From Candidatus Kaiserbacteria bacterium (GTDB taxonomy: Bacteria > Patescibacteriota > Minisyncoccia > Phycocordibacterales > Phycocordibacteraceae): DNA of 40,539 nt. The translations under genes were made by a program, and so were the position numbers. The notes beneath the pieces were generated by a model. It searched no databases and was not told the origin of the DNA. It saw only the letters and a program-made list of their open reading frames with translations. Shown here piece after piece: positions 26,126-35,576 of this stretch (positions within the stretch are counted from its first letter, which is position 1; every line of letters starts with the position of its first letter). The stretch covers positions 1-40,539 of the forward strand of contig JACQBN010000023.1 in NCBI GenBank assembly GCA_016194455.1, read 5' to 3'.

Positions 26126-27586
26126 ATGACCCCAGAACCCAGCCTAAAGCCTTTGCAAGTTCTTGAAGGCAGGAGCCCCCTTGTGCTCTTCAAGCGCATG
26201 GCAAAAGAGGTCCCCGCCTACCGTCGCTTCCTTCGCGCCCACGGCGTGAAGCCGGAGAAGATAACGACCACTGAACACCTCGCAGCAGTACCGATAATGA
26301 GCAAGGCAAACTATTTGAACAAGAGCGCCTTCAGCGATCTCTTTTGGGACGGGTCGTTGAAAGCGCCGCACGCACTTACCTCCACCTCCGGCTCCACCGG
26401 CAAGCCAACTTATTTTGCGCGCTCACACGCGGTGGATCAGCAGTCCTCGACCATACACGAGCTTATCTTCAGAGCGAGCTCGCTTGAGCCCACCGAGTCC
26501 ACTCTGGTTATCATCTGTTTTGGCATGGGCGTGTGGATTGGCGGCCTCATCACCTATCAGGCCTTCGAGCTTATGGGTCGTCGTGGCTACCCGATCTCAA
26601 TTCTGACGCCCGGCATCAACAAAGCGGAGATCCTCAAGGCGCTCCGGGATCTGGCGCCGCAGTATCGTCAACTCATACTCGCGGGTTACCCCCCGTTTCT
26701 CAAAGACGTTATCGACGAGGCGGTCGCCGCCGGTATCACCTTCAAGAAACACCGCGTTACATTATTGTTCGCCGCAGAGGCGTTCACCGAAACCTTCCGC
26801 GATCACGTCGCCAAGAAGGTCGGACTCAAGAATCCTCTGACCGACACCGTCAATATCTATGGCAGCGCGGATCTCGGCACCATGGCATTCGAAACCCCGC
26901 TCTCCATTCTTGCTCGTCGTCTTGCGGTCAAGAACAGAAAACTCTTCGCCGACTTGTTCCGGGGCGCCGCGAAGACCCCAACGCTGGCTCAGTACCTTCC
27001 GCAGTTCGTCTCGTTTGAGGCTCCGGACGGAGAGATTCTCATTTCAGGCGACAGCGCCGTGCCGCTGCTGCGCTACGCAATCGGAGACCACGGCGGCGTC
27101 TATACGTTTCACGGACTCCTGGAGCGCTTCAGAGCCAACAAAATCGATCTTTTAAAAGAGGCGCGCAAAGCGGGCATCGGAAAAAACGTGCTCGAGCTAC
27201 CGTTCGTCTATGTCTATGAACGCGTCGATCTCTCGACCACGCTCTACGGGCTCCAGGTCTATCCGGAAACCATTAAAGAAGTACTGCTTGATCGGCGATT
27301 CCAAAAATTCTTGACGGGGAAGCTCACTCTCGTTACCAAGTTCGACCACGAACAAAACCAGTATCTAGAGATCAATCTCGAACAAAAACCAAAGAGGGAA
27401 GCCAGCAAAGTCGTACGCGCCGAGCTCCTGGCGGAAATTATGAAGAATTTGCGGGAGAAAAACTCTGAGTTTCGCGAACTCTCGGACTTCCTCGGTTCGC
27501 GCTCCGAACCAAAGCTCGTTTTCTGGCCCTACGAGGACCCACTGTATTTTAAACCCGGCATGAAGCAGCCCTGGGTCGTGCGATAG
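26126..27586 (+). CDS. PaaK-like adenylate-forming enzyme (phenylacetate-CoA ligase family)
   Basis: ANL-superfamily enzyme of 486 aa that should activate a carboxylate with ATP. The N-terminal part resembles PaaK (VPAYRRFLRAHGVKPEKI...LAAVPIMSKANYL). The ATP P-loop-like motif is STSGSTGKPTYF (about 91), the A5-type motif is NIYGSADLGTMAFE, and GDHGGVYTFHG stands at the A7 position (usually RTGD). The C-terminal domain (KLTLVTKFDHEQNQYLEINL) is PaaK-like. The substrate is unknown. There is no CoA- or phenylacetate-pathway context; instead it neighbours nitroreductase-like and E1-like genes, so it may activate an acid for a modification pathway (inference). Confidence 0.8.
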   Translation: MTPEPSLKPLQVLEGRSPLVLFKRMAKEVPAYRRFLRAHGVKPEKITTTEHLAAVPIMSKANYLNKSAFSDLFWDGSLKAPHALTSTSGSTGKPTYFARSHAVDQQSSTIHELIFRASSLEPTESTLVIICFGMGVWIGGLITYQAFELMGRRGYPISILTPGINKAEILKALRDLAPQYRQLILAGYPPFLKDVIDEAVAAGITFKKHRVTLLFAAEAFTETFRDHVAKKVGLKNPLTDTVNIYGSADLGTMAFETPLSILARRLAVKNRKLFADLFRGAAKTPTLAQYLPQFVSFEAPDGEILISGDSAVPLLRYAIGDHGGVYTFHGLLERFRANKIDLLKEARKAGIGKNVLELPFVYVYERVDLSTTLYGLQVYPETIKEVLLDRRFQKFLTGKLTLVTKFDHEQNQYLEINLEQKPKREASKVVRAELLAEIMKNLREKNSEFRELSDFLGSRSEPKLVFWPYEDPLYFKPGMKQPWVVR

Positions 27587-27603
27587 ACGTCAACGGCGCG
27601 TGC

Positions 27604-27609
27604 TAAACT
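27604..27609 (+). promoter_or_regulatory. -10-like TAAACT for the nitroreductase-like gene
   Basis: TAAACT ends 6 nt before ATG 27616, the same spacing as at other leaderless-type starts. Confidence 0.45.
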
Positions 27610-27615
27610 CCTAGC

Positions 27616-28659
27616 ATGGCGGCTAGGTCTCTAGCGGTATTTGAGAAACAATTTCCCTTTGACGCAGACTCCCGTCAGCGTATACTGGCGTTGCTTGAAG
27701 CCGCCACCCGGGCGCCCTCCACCCACAACAGCCAGCCGTGGATGTTCCGTGTTGTAGGCGATGCAGTTGAAATCTTTCGGGACACGAACGTCAAACTCCC
27801 GCAGTCCGATGCCCATACTCGCTATGCGCACATCAGCATCGGATTCTTGCTCCACCACATCCTCGTGCTCGGGCGCTTTGTGGGGATGCACCCAGAAGTA
27901 AGCATTCTAGTTTCGGGCGTTTCGATCGCGAGGGTCCGCTTCTCTCCGGCGGGAACACGAGAGGAGGACATACTCCCCCTCGCACAAGCGATTTTCGCTC
28001 GGCGCAATCAGCGCGGCACTTTCCAGAGCGGCAAAAAAATTCCAGAGATGCTTCTGGAACAACTCGCGCAGCGTGCGCCAGAAATGCCTGCAGAATTTCC
28101 GCGTGTCGAGCTCTCCATCGTTACTAGTCCCGCGTCGGCTGCGCGGATAGGGAAGCTCACCAAGGAGACGATGATTCGTTTGTACAGTCGCCCAGAATTC
28201 CGGCGCGAGATGTCCAGTTGGATTACGCCGACAGGTTCGGGGCGTAGGGACGGCATTCCCGGCTTCTCGCTCAACCAACCGCTCCTTCTTTCCTGGATTC
28301 TCCCGTCGCTTATTCGGAGATTCAACATCGGGAAGATACCTGGGAAGTTGAGCGCCGCCGCACTTGCCTCTGCGCCCGCGATATTCGGCTTCGGATCGGA
28401 TCAGGACCCCGCTTCGTGGCTCTCGATCGGCTTCCAAGCATCGCACGATATACTCACTCTCGTCGCAAACGGATTTGATGCATCGATCTATGTCGCTTCT
28501 GTCGAGCTTCCCGAGATTCAACGTGAGGCGACGGGGCTGTGCGGGCTCAAGAAATCGCTTCAATTTTTGTTTGCAGCAGGGAAGCTTGAGAGTTCGGCGT
28601 CGTGGTACACGCCGCGAGTTCCGCTCGCGACAAGATTGTCTCCTCAGCTGCCTCCATGA
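27616..28659 (+). CDS. Nitroreductase-fold protein, Acg/Rv1355c C-terminal-like
   Basis: Protein of 347 aa in the FMN-dependent nitroreductase superfamily. The N-terminal RAPSTHNSQPWMFRV is the flavin-contact motif of the Acg-like subgroup, and AIFARRNQRGTF is the RRxxR-type motif that follows. The later GFGSDQDPASWLSIGFQASHDILTLVANGF is the usual second-domain helix near the flavin. The length (about 350) and split organisation fit Acg-type proteins, some of which hold flavin but lack classical nitroreductase activity. It overlaps the E1-like gene by ATGA, so the two are translationally coupled. In mycobacterial Rv1355c both domains are one polypeptide. Confidence 0.82.
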   Translation: MAARSLAVFEKQFPFDADSRQRILALLEAATRAPSTHNSQPWMFRVVGDAVEIFRDTNVKLPQSDAHTRYAHISIGFLLHHILVLGRFVGMHPEVSILVSGVSIARVRFSPAGTREEDILPLAQAIFARRNQRGTFQSGKKIPEMLLEQLAQRAPEMPAEFPRVELSIVTSPASAARIGKLTKETMIRLYSRPEFRREMSSWITPTGSGRRDGIPGFSLNQPLLLSWILPSLIRRFNIGKIPGKLSAAALASAPAIFGFGSDQDPASWLSIGFQASHDILTLVANGFDASIYVASVELPEIQREATGLCGLKKSLQFLFAAGKLESSASWYTPRVPLATRLSPQLPP

Positions 28660-29699
28660 TCGAAATTCTTGATCCGACACAGTCCGCAGACGTCAAACGC
28701 CTGACTGCGCTCCGGGCGGAAGGGATCCCAGTCGTAGATACGTATGCCGAACAATGCGCTGAGCTCGCTCAGATCCGCGATCCGCAGTCGCTTGGCGGGA
28801 CCCCAACGCTGCTCGCGGAGAGTCCGGGCGAGCGTTTTGTCTACTACCCCTGGCGCCGAGCGCTTGTGCGCATCGTAGGCGCGCGCGCCTATGCCGAGCT
28901 CCGGACCAATCGTAATCGCGAACTGCTCACACCAGATGAGCAGGAGCGCTTTGCGAAAGCGCGCATCGGGTTCGCGGGGCTTAACGTCGGTAATCCGGGT
29001 GCCGTCTGCATTGCGCTTGAGGGCGGCGCGCGCGCCATGAAGCTTGCGGACTTTGATCCGCTCTCGCTCACGAATCTGAACCGCTTCCGCTCCGGTATCC
29101 CCGACCTGGGGGTCAACAAAGCGACGCTCACGGCCCGCCAAATTCTTGAAATAGATCCTTATTATGACCTTGAACTGTACGACAAAGGTCTCGCGCCAAG
29201 CAATGTCGAGCAGTTCATGACGAGCCCACAACTCAGTCTGTTAGTAGAAGAAACAGATGCGCTTCCTCTGAAGATTAGTGTCCGTGAGTCGGCGAAGCGC
29301 GCGCGGATCCCGGTCATCATGGTTACCGGTAACGGGGAGGGGGTGATCTTGGATGTTGAGCGATACGACCTTGAGCCCGAACTACCCATCCTGAACGGTC
29401 TTCTTTCTGAACGAGTCGCTCGTGCAGCCGTCTCGCCTGCGACCAAGGCGCTCCCGCCGCGCGAGAAGGCACATCTCGCACGCGACTTCATGGGCTCGCG
29501 CTATCTCGATCAGCGACTGCTGAATTCCTTTAACGCCTTCGGCACCACCCTGGTCGGTATCCCGCAACTCGCCGAATCCTCTTTTATGCGCGGGGCTGCG
29601 CTCTGCTACGCCGCAAAAGCGATTATCCTTGGCCGGCTCCTGTCATCGGGCCGCTATTCGTTTTCGTTTTCTGAGCAATTGAAAACAGCCAACGCTTGA
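28656..29699 (+). CDS. ThiF/E1-like adenylyltransferase, Rv1355c (MoeY)-like
   Basis: Protein of 347 aa. Residues about 100-260 are an E1/ThiF Rossmann domain: GFAGLNVGNPGA in place of GxGGLG, then LADFDPLSLTNLNRF (ATP-binding Asp and Arg), GVNKA, and LLVEETDALPLKISVRE with the later Asp. The order and wording closely match what I recall of Rv1355c (GLSVG, LADFD, LSNLNR, GVNKA, DVERFDLEP). No CxxC zinc pairs or obvious catalytic Cys are seen, so it may adenylate without forming a thioester. ATG 28656 is fixed by the ATGA overlap. A 7-nt gap leads to the histidine kinase gene. The target substrate is unknown. Confidence 0.82.
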   Translation: MIEILDPTQSADVKRLTALRAEGIPVVDTYAEQCAELAQIRDPQSLGGTPTLLAESPGERFVYYPWRRALVRIVGARAYAELRTNRNRELLTPDEQERFAKARIGFAGLNVGNPGAVCIALEGGARAMKLADFDPLSLTNLNRFRSGIPDLGVNKATLTARQILEIDPYYDLELYDKGLAPSNVEQFMTSPQLSLLVEETDALPLKISVRESAKRARIPVIMVTGNGEGVILDVERYDLEPELPILNGLLSERVARAAVSPATKALPPREKAHLARDFMGSRYLDQRLLNSFNAFGTTLVGIPQLAESSFMRGAALCYAAKAIILGRLLSSGRYSFSFSEQLKTANA

Positions 29700-29706
29700 T
29701 ATCTCT

Positions 29707-31281
29707 ATGGTTTCAATTTTCAATCTTGATTTGCTCTGGGTGGGTCTCGCAGTGGCGGGCGCCGGCACACTCGGATTTTCGATCTATTTCTCCGATCCAA
29801 AGAACCCAACGTCTCGCGCGTTTCTTTTTTTCGCGTTTCTGAGTATTTTCTGGAGCATCGCGAATTTTGCAAGCGCTCGCGCGACTGACCCAACCACCGT
29901 TCTCTGGTTTATCCGCGCCGTCTTATTCTTTGCGACGTGGCATGCATTCTCTTTTTTTGTACTTGCGCACCAGTTCCTCGAGCGGCAACCAGTATTTACC
30001 ACGCGCGTCTTTGCCGGCTTCTTATCGTGGACAGCCGCGGTCTCCATCGTGGTGTTGACTCCGGTTGTGTATGAGGCGGTGACCGCAGTCTCTCCTTCGG
30101 TGGAGACGAGAACCGGCCCCGGCATCACGTTGTTTGCCCTCACAGTGTTTGGATTCGTGGGAATAGCCATCTGGACACTCACGCGGAAGTTCTTACGCTC
30201 TTCCGGGGCCGAACGGCGCCAGATGGAGTTCGTGCTCGCCGGCGTGCTGACGACATTCTTTTTCCTAGTCGTATTTGATTTCATATTTCCAGCCTTCTTC
30301 AACAACCCAACACTTGTTCCCTATGGCGGCCTCTTTCTCTTACCCCTCATTTTCGGTACGGCCTACGCGATACTCGCGCATCGGCTCTTCGACGTGCGTG
30401 TCGCCATCTTCGGGCTCCTTACCTTCCTGCTCGCAACTGCAACATTCTTCGATATTCTTCTCTCAGATTCGGTCGGCCTCGTGCTCTATCGTACCGGTGA
30501 ACTCGCGTTGGTACTCGTCGCGGGCATCTGGCTCATCAAGAGCATGGTGCGTGAGTTTGAGCTCGAACAAGAACTCTCGGAGACCAACACGCGCCAAGAA
30601 GGCCTGCTGCGCTTCATCAGTCATGAGGTCAAAGGATTCTTGACCAAGGACGCGGCAGCATTCGCGGCCCTCGCCGAGGGCGATTTCGGCGCCCTGCCGC
30701 AGCAGCCACAGGAATTTATCGTAAACGCGCTCGCGCAAACGCGCGGCGGCGTCTCCTCGGTCATGGACATCCTCAAGGCCTCGAATCAGAAGAAGGGCAC
30801 GACCGAATATAAAAAAGAGCCTTTTGATCTTGCAGTCCTCGCGAAGGAGGCGGTGGAGAACGCGCAGCCTGCAGCTAAAAGCAAGGGCCTCGCGCTCACG
30901 TTCACTGCGGATCCGGCGGACGCACAGTATACCGTTATCGGCGACAAAGCGGAGATCGGGGAGCACGTGCTGCGCAACCTCGTCGAGAACGCGCTTACCT
31001 ACACGCCGACAGGCCGGATTGATGTTTCGCTCACAAAGGGAGGAAATGGCCGCTTCATTTTCACCGTCGCGGATACCGGTATCGGGATTAGCAACGAGGA
31101 CAAGTCGCGGCTCTTCACCGAAGGCGGGCACGGCAAAGATTCACAGAAGGTGAACGTCCACTCCACCGGCTACGGTCTCTTCATCGCGAAGAACATCGTG
31201 AAGGCGCATGGCGGCATCATCCGCGCGGAATCCGCAGGGCCCAGCAAGGGTTCGCGCTTCGTCGTTGAGTTGCCGGCTTAA
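29707..31281 (+). CDS. Multi-transmembrane sensor histidine kinase
   Basis: Protein of 524 aa. The first 285 residues hold about eight hydrophobic segments, like the N-terminal 7TM sensor region of some kinases. The H-box is FISHEVKGFLTK (His about 306), unusual in having HEVKG rather than HELRTPL. The N-box is LRNLVENALTYTP; G1 is VADTGIGIS; G2 is STGYGLFIAKNIVKAHGG. All elements for ATP binding and autophosphorylation are present. No response regulator is adjacent, so the partner is elsewhere. The 7-nt spacing from the E1-like gene implies co-transcription. It overlaps the convergent hisS by 4 nt. Confidence 0.88.
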   Translation: MVSIFNLDLLWVGLAVAGAGTLGFSIYFSDPKNPTSRAFLFFAFLSIFWSIANFASARATDPTTVLWFIRAVLFFATWHAFSFFVLAHQFLERQPVFTTRVFAGFLSWTAAVSIVVLTPVVYEAVTAVSPSVETRTGPGITLFALTVFGFVGIAIWTLTRKFLRSSGAERRQMEFVLAGVLTTFFFLVVFDFIFPAFFNNPTLVPYGGLFLLPLIFGTAYAILAHRLFDVRVAIFGLLTFLLATATFFDILLSDSVGLVLYRTGELALVLVAGIWLIKSMVREFELEQELSETNTRQEGLLRFISHEVKGFLTKDAAAFAALAEGDFGALPQQPQEFIVNALAQTRGGVSSVMDILKASNQKKGTTEYKKEPFDLAVLAKEAVENAQPAAKSKGLALTFTADPADAQYTVIGDKAEIGEHVLRNLVENALTYTPTGRIDVSLTKGGNGRFIFTVADTGIGISNEDKSRLFTEGGHGKDSQKVNVHSTGYGLFIAKNIVKAHGGIIRAESAGPSKGSRFVVELPA

Positions 31282-32624
31282 CCGAGCAATTTTTGAATAG
31301 TTTGGAGAAGATCGGGCGCAGCGATCTCTATTTTTTGACCGGTGGCAAAAGTGTGGATTGTGAAGCTGGAAACGTCTTTTGGAGAGATTGTCAGCATGAA
31401 ACCCCGCTTCTCGGCGTATTGGAGCTGATTGCCGAGCGGCTTGCTGCCAAGATAGACCTCGCAGGCGATGGCCGCCCCGCGGAGCGCCGCGGCCGCTCGC
31501 AGGGCTTCTGTCCGGTTTTCGGCCGTACTCGCGATAAGTACGCGCGCGACCGTCGTTGTTGCGGCGGGGAAGAGCCCGGCCTTCAGGAGCCGCAGCAGCA
31601 GGCGCGTCACCCCGATTGAGATGCCGACCCCGGGGAGCTTCCGGCTCGTGAACGCGCTCGCGAGATCCTCATAACGGCCGCCGGAAGCGATGCTACCCAG
31701 ATCTCCGTGCGCATCGAGGCGGGTCTCATAGACGGTACCGGTGTAATAGTCGAGCCCGCGCGCGATCGACAGATCGACCGTGAAGCGCTCCTCGGGAACG
31801 CCAAGCGCGCGCACTCCCGCGACAACCTCGGCAAGCTCCCGCACTCCTTCCTCAAACAATTCGTCAATCTTCTGCGCGCCAAGGAAAGCAAGCGCATCAC
31901 TCGTGGAACGCTGCAGCAGAAGAACCTCCACGAGTTCCCGCGCCTTCGTTTCCGCCATGCCGTTCTCGCCGAGCGCGGCGACGACCGAGTCGCGCCCGAT
32001 CTTCTCCATCCGATCGATGATCTTGAGCGCGTCCGCCACTAGTGCATCGTTCGTGAGCCCTGCCCAGCGCAGCAATCCCTGGAGAACCTTGCGGTTCCCG
32101 ATCCGCACCGTGAATGCACCGATTGCAAGCTCGTTGAAGATGCCGGCGATCACGCTCACCATCTCCGCATCGTGAAGCGTTGTAAGCGAGCCGTCTCCGA
32201 TGGCGTCTATATCCGCTTGTATAAATTGCCGATAGCGTCCCTCCTGCGGGCGCTCTCCGCGGACGACCGGGCCGATCACCGAGCGGCGGAAGGGGAACAA
32301 AAGTTCCGCGTAGTGTGCAGCGACGAAACGCGCGAGCGGGACCGTGTGGTCAAAGCGCAGCGCAAGATCCTTCTCGTCGCTCGTAGCGCCCTTCGCGGGG
32401 TGGAGGAGCCGAAGGCCGTAGATCTGCGCGGCAATCTCTCCGCCAGCCTTTGCCGCGAGCACCTCGGTGCGCTCCACAAGGGGCGTTTCTATTGGCGAAT
32501 AGCCGGAGAGCTCGAAGTGCTTGCGGATAACGTCAATCATCCGCGCGAGCGCAATCGCCTCTGCGGGCCCCAGATCGGGGAACCCGCTCGGATTCGTCAG
32601 CAGCTGTTTGGGAAAGGCGGTCAT
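31278..32624 (-). CDS. hisS: Histidyl-tRNA synthetase
   Basis: Class II synthetase (448 aa) that charges tRNA-His. Motif 2 is FRRSVIGPVVRGERPQEGRYRQF; the His-specific motif is ARGLDYYTGTVYE; motif 3 is GISIGVTRL. A C-terminal anticodon-binding domain is present. The start is ATG 32624 (MTAFPKQLLTNPSGFPDL), as the upstream extension in the ORF track overlaps the promoter region. TATAGT lies 13 nt upstream. The stop overlaps the histidine kinase stop by 4 nt, a convergent arrangement with no room for a terminator. Confidence 0.96.
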   Translation of the reverse strand: MTAFPKQLLTNPSGFPDLGPAEAIALARMIDVIRKHFELSGYSPIETPLVERTEVLAAKAGGEIAAQIYGLRLLHPAKGATSDEKDLALRFDHTVPLARFVAAHYAELLFPFRRSVIGPVVRGERPQEGRYRQFIQADIDAIGDGSLTTLHDAEMVSVIAGIFNELAIGAFTVRIGNRKVLQGLLRWAGLTNDALVADALKIIDRMEKIGRDSVVAALGENGMAETKARELVEVLLLQRSTSDALAFLGAQKIDELFEEGVRELAEVVAGVRALGVPEERFTVDLSIARGLDYYTGTVYETRLDAHGDLGSIASGGRYEDLASAFTSRKLPGVGISIGVTRLLLRLLKAGLFPAATTTVARVLIASTAENRTEALRAAAALRGAAIACEVYLGSKPLGNQLQYAEKRGFMLTISPKDVSSFTIHTFATGQKIEIAAPDLLQTIQKLLG

Positions 32625-32637
32625 TGCAATACTCCCT

Positions 32638-32643
32638 ACTATA
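32638..32643 (-). promoter_or_regulatory. -10 element TATAGT for hisS
   Basis: On the minus strand TATAGT lies 13 nt before the hisS ATG, giving a predicted leader of roughly 6-7 nt with no SD. Confidence 0.5.
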
Positions 32644-32678
32644 CAATAGAAAGAGTAGCGGGCTTGGTACACGCGCCA

Positions 32679-32752
32679 GCCGGGGTAGCTCAGGTAGTTA
32701 GAGCATGGGATTCATAAACCCAAGGTCAGAGGTGCAAGTCCTCTCCCCGGCA
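32679..32752 (+). tRNA. tRNA-Met (CAT), elongator (or tRNA-Ile2)
   Basis: Acceptor GCCGGGG/CCCCGGC is fully paired, D-stem GCTC/GAGC, anticodon arm TGGGA-TTCATAA-ACCCA (A31-A39 mismatch), T-arm AGAGG-TGCAAGT-CCTCT, discriminator A, no CCA. The paired 1-72 excludes an initiator. CAT could also be lysidine-modified Ile2. As in tRNA-fMet, the D-loop has A18 (AGGTAGTTA) and the T-loop has G55, unlike the other three tRNAs here. Confidence 0.9.
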
Positions 32753-32791
32753 CACGACATTTCAAAGCATTTTTGGTAGGATGGGAAAACT

Positions 32792-32870
32792 GCGGGAGTA
32801 AGTAGGCTTGCTCCCGCTGCGCTCGGAGAAAATGCAAGCGAGCTTGCATTTTTCTCCTCGCTTGCGGGAG
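32792..32870 (+). promoter_or_regulatory. Alternative hairpins between tRNA-Met and tRNA-Asp
   Basis: GCGGGAG (32792-32798) can pair with CTCCCGC (32811-32817). CTCCCGC can instead pair with GCGGGAG (32864-32870), the 5' acceptor strand of tRNA-Asp, as the outer part of a long imperfect palindrome. The two pairings are mutually exclusive. The arrangement may end the first tRNA transcript and influence folding or processing of the second. Confidence 0.5.
32825..32857 (+). terminator. Hairpin with a T-run before tRNA-Asp
   Basis: GGAGAAAATGCAAGC pairs with GCTTGCATTTTTCTCC with one bulge and a 2-nt loop. It probably terminates the tRNA-Met transcript. It forms the inner part of the larger palindrome. 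Confidence 0.55.
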
Positions 32871-32937
32871 TAGCTCAATTGGTTAGAGCGCGTCCCTGTC
32901 ACGGACGAGGTTGCGGGTTCAAGTCCCGTCTCTCGCG
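32864..32937 (+). tRNA. tRNA-Asp (GTC)
   Basis: GCGGGAG/CTCTCGC acceptor (one GU pair), D-loop AATTGGTTA with canonical G18G19, anticodon arm CGTCC-CTGTCAC-GGACG, T-arm GCGGG-TTCAAGT-CCCGT, discriminator G73 as expected for Asp, no encoded CCA. It ends 2 nt before the convergent glmS stop. Confidence 0.95.
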
Positions 32938-32939
32938 CA

Positions 32940-34766
<1,827 letters not shown>

Positions 34767-34816
34767 ATTTATTGGATAGAACAACGCTACCACGCCAATA
34801 GTTTCAAGTTATACTT

Positions 34817-34822
34817 TATACT
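34817..34822 (+). promoter_or_regulatory. -10 element TATACT for the SemiSWEET gene
   Basis: TATACT ends 7 nt before ATG 34830. A second TATACT lies at 34810-34815. Confidence 0.55.
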
Positions 34823-34829
34823 CGTCCTT

Positions 34830-35162
34830 ATGAGCCTTGGACAACAGCATCTCCACGCGCGCTGGCGCCTCTTCTCTCGACTCGAGCCCTTCCCGGCGCT
34901 CGGCGCCTTCAAGCGTTTCCTTGATTACCTCATGTATGGCGTCGGGATCGTGGCGCCTATCGCGCTTGTCCCGCAGATCTGGCAAATTTATTCTACAAGA
35001 AGTGCGGCGGGCGTCTCGCTCTTCACCTGGTCTCTGCTCACCGTCCTCAACGTTCTCTGGGCGATCTATGCCGCCGTGCATAAGGACAAGCAACTCTTCT
35101 TCGCGAACGCCTTCATCGTCCTCTTCGATCTCGCGATCGTGATCGGGATCCTGCGGTATTGA
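34830..35162 (+). CDS. SemiSWEET family transporter (PQ-loop, three TM)
   Basis: Protein of 110 aa with three hydrophobic helices. VPQIWQIYSTRSAAGVSLFTWSL carries the Pro-Gln (PQ-loop) motif and the typical SxGVSxxTW continuation. Bacterial SemiSWEETs dimerise to move sugars by facilitated diffusion. The start at 34830 is set by the promoter and family length. Divergent from glmS, it could supply sugars in an organism expected to depend on uptake (inference). Confidence 0.85.
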   Translation: MSLGQQHLHARWRLFSRLEPFPALGAFKRFLDYLMYGVGIVAPIALVPQIWQIYSTRSAAGVSLFTWSLLTVLNVLWAIYAAVHKDKQLFFANAFIVLFDLAIVIGILRY

Positions 35163-35213
35163 AAGCTGGGGCGAAATGCCGTAGGCTCGAGAATGCTGGA
35201 CGGTCGCCTTTGT

Positions 35214-35241
35214 AAGCGTGGCTCGCAGACTCGCCACGCTT
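35214..35241 (+). terminator. Hairpin 1 downstream of SemiSWEET (GCAGAC loop)
   Basis: AAGCGTGGC pairs with GCCACGCTT around TCGCAGACTC. It probably terminates the SemiSWEET transcript. Confidence 0.55.
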
Positions 35242-35259
35242 TCGTCGGCTCGTTCGGCG

Positions 35260-35287
35260 CTTGGAAACATGCAGACACGTTTCCAAG
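35260..35287 (+). ncRNA. Hairpin 2 upstream of tRNA-Thr (GCAGAC loop)
   Basis: CTTGGAAAC pairs with GTTTCCAAG around ATGCAGACAC. Stem and loop sizes (9 bp, 10 nt) and loop core GCAGAC are the same as in hairpin 1. It could be a second terminator, or part of a small structured RNA. Confidence 0.3.
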
Positions 35288-35297
35288 GCCCCACTTC

Positions 35298-35370
35298 GCC
35301 GACGTAGCTCAGTTGGTAGAGCAACTCCATGGTAAGGAGTAGGTCCCCAGTTCAACTCTGGGCGTCGGCT
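35298..35370 (+). tRNA. tRNA-Thr (GGT)
   Basis: GCCGACG/CGTCGGC acceptor, D-loop AGTTGGTA, anticodon arm ACTCC-ATGGTAA-GGAGT, T-arm CCCAG-TTCAACT-CTGGG, discriminator T, no CCA. Canonical G18G19 and U55. Confidence 0.95.
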
Positions 35371-35401
35371 CAAAAGCGTTTTTGTGTTATAAAAAGGCGA
35401 A

Positions 35402-35474
35402 GCCGCCTTAGTTCAGCTGGTAGAGCAACGGTATCGTAAACCGTAGGTCCCCAGTTCGATCCTGGGAGGCGGCT
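35402..35474 (+). tRNA. tRNA-Thr (CGT)
   Basis: GCCGCCT/AGGCGGC acceptor, D-loop AGCTGGTA, anticodon arm ACGGT-ATCGTAA-ACCGT, T-arm CCCAG-TTCGATC-CTGGG, discriminator T, no CCA. The T-stem and variable loop match the neighbouring tRNA-Thr, so the pair probably arose by duplication. GTTATAAAAA just upstream may act as a -10. Confidence 0.95.
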
Positions 35475-35576
35475 CAAGTATCAAACTCAAATCCGATTTT
35501 TCGGAGTTCGCCCGCGCCGCATGCAATTCCTGCCAAGGATTTTCTGTGCCGCCCTTCCCCTCGCAGTCTCAGCTTG

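Noticed and set aside
26126-27586. Phenylacetate catabolism
   Set aside because: The gene is PaaK-like by sequence, but no other paa gene or CoA pathway gene is nearby.
27616-29699. Thiazole/oxazole (azoline) RiPP cluster
   Set aside because: Only the dehydrogenase-like and E1-like parts have counterparts. There is no YcaO cyclodehydratase and no precursor peptide, and the pair fits Rv1355c better.
34767-34829. glmS ribozyme or riboswitch upstream of glmS
   Set aside because: The gap between glmS and the divergent SemiSWEET gene is only 63 nt and shows no ribozyme-like core.
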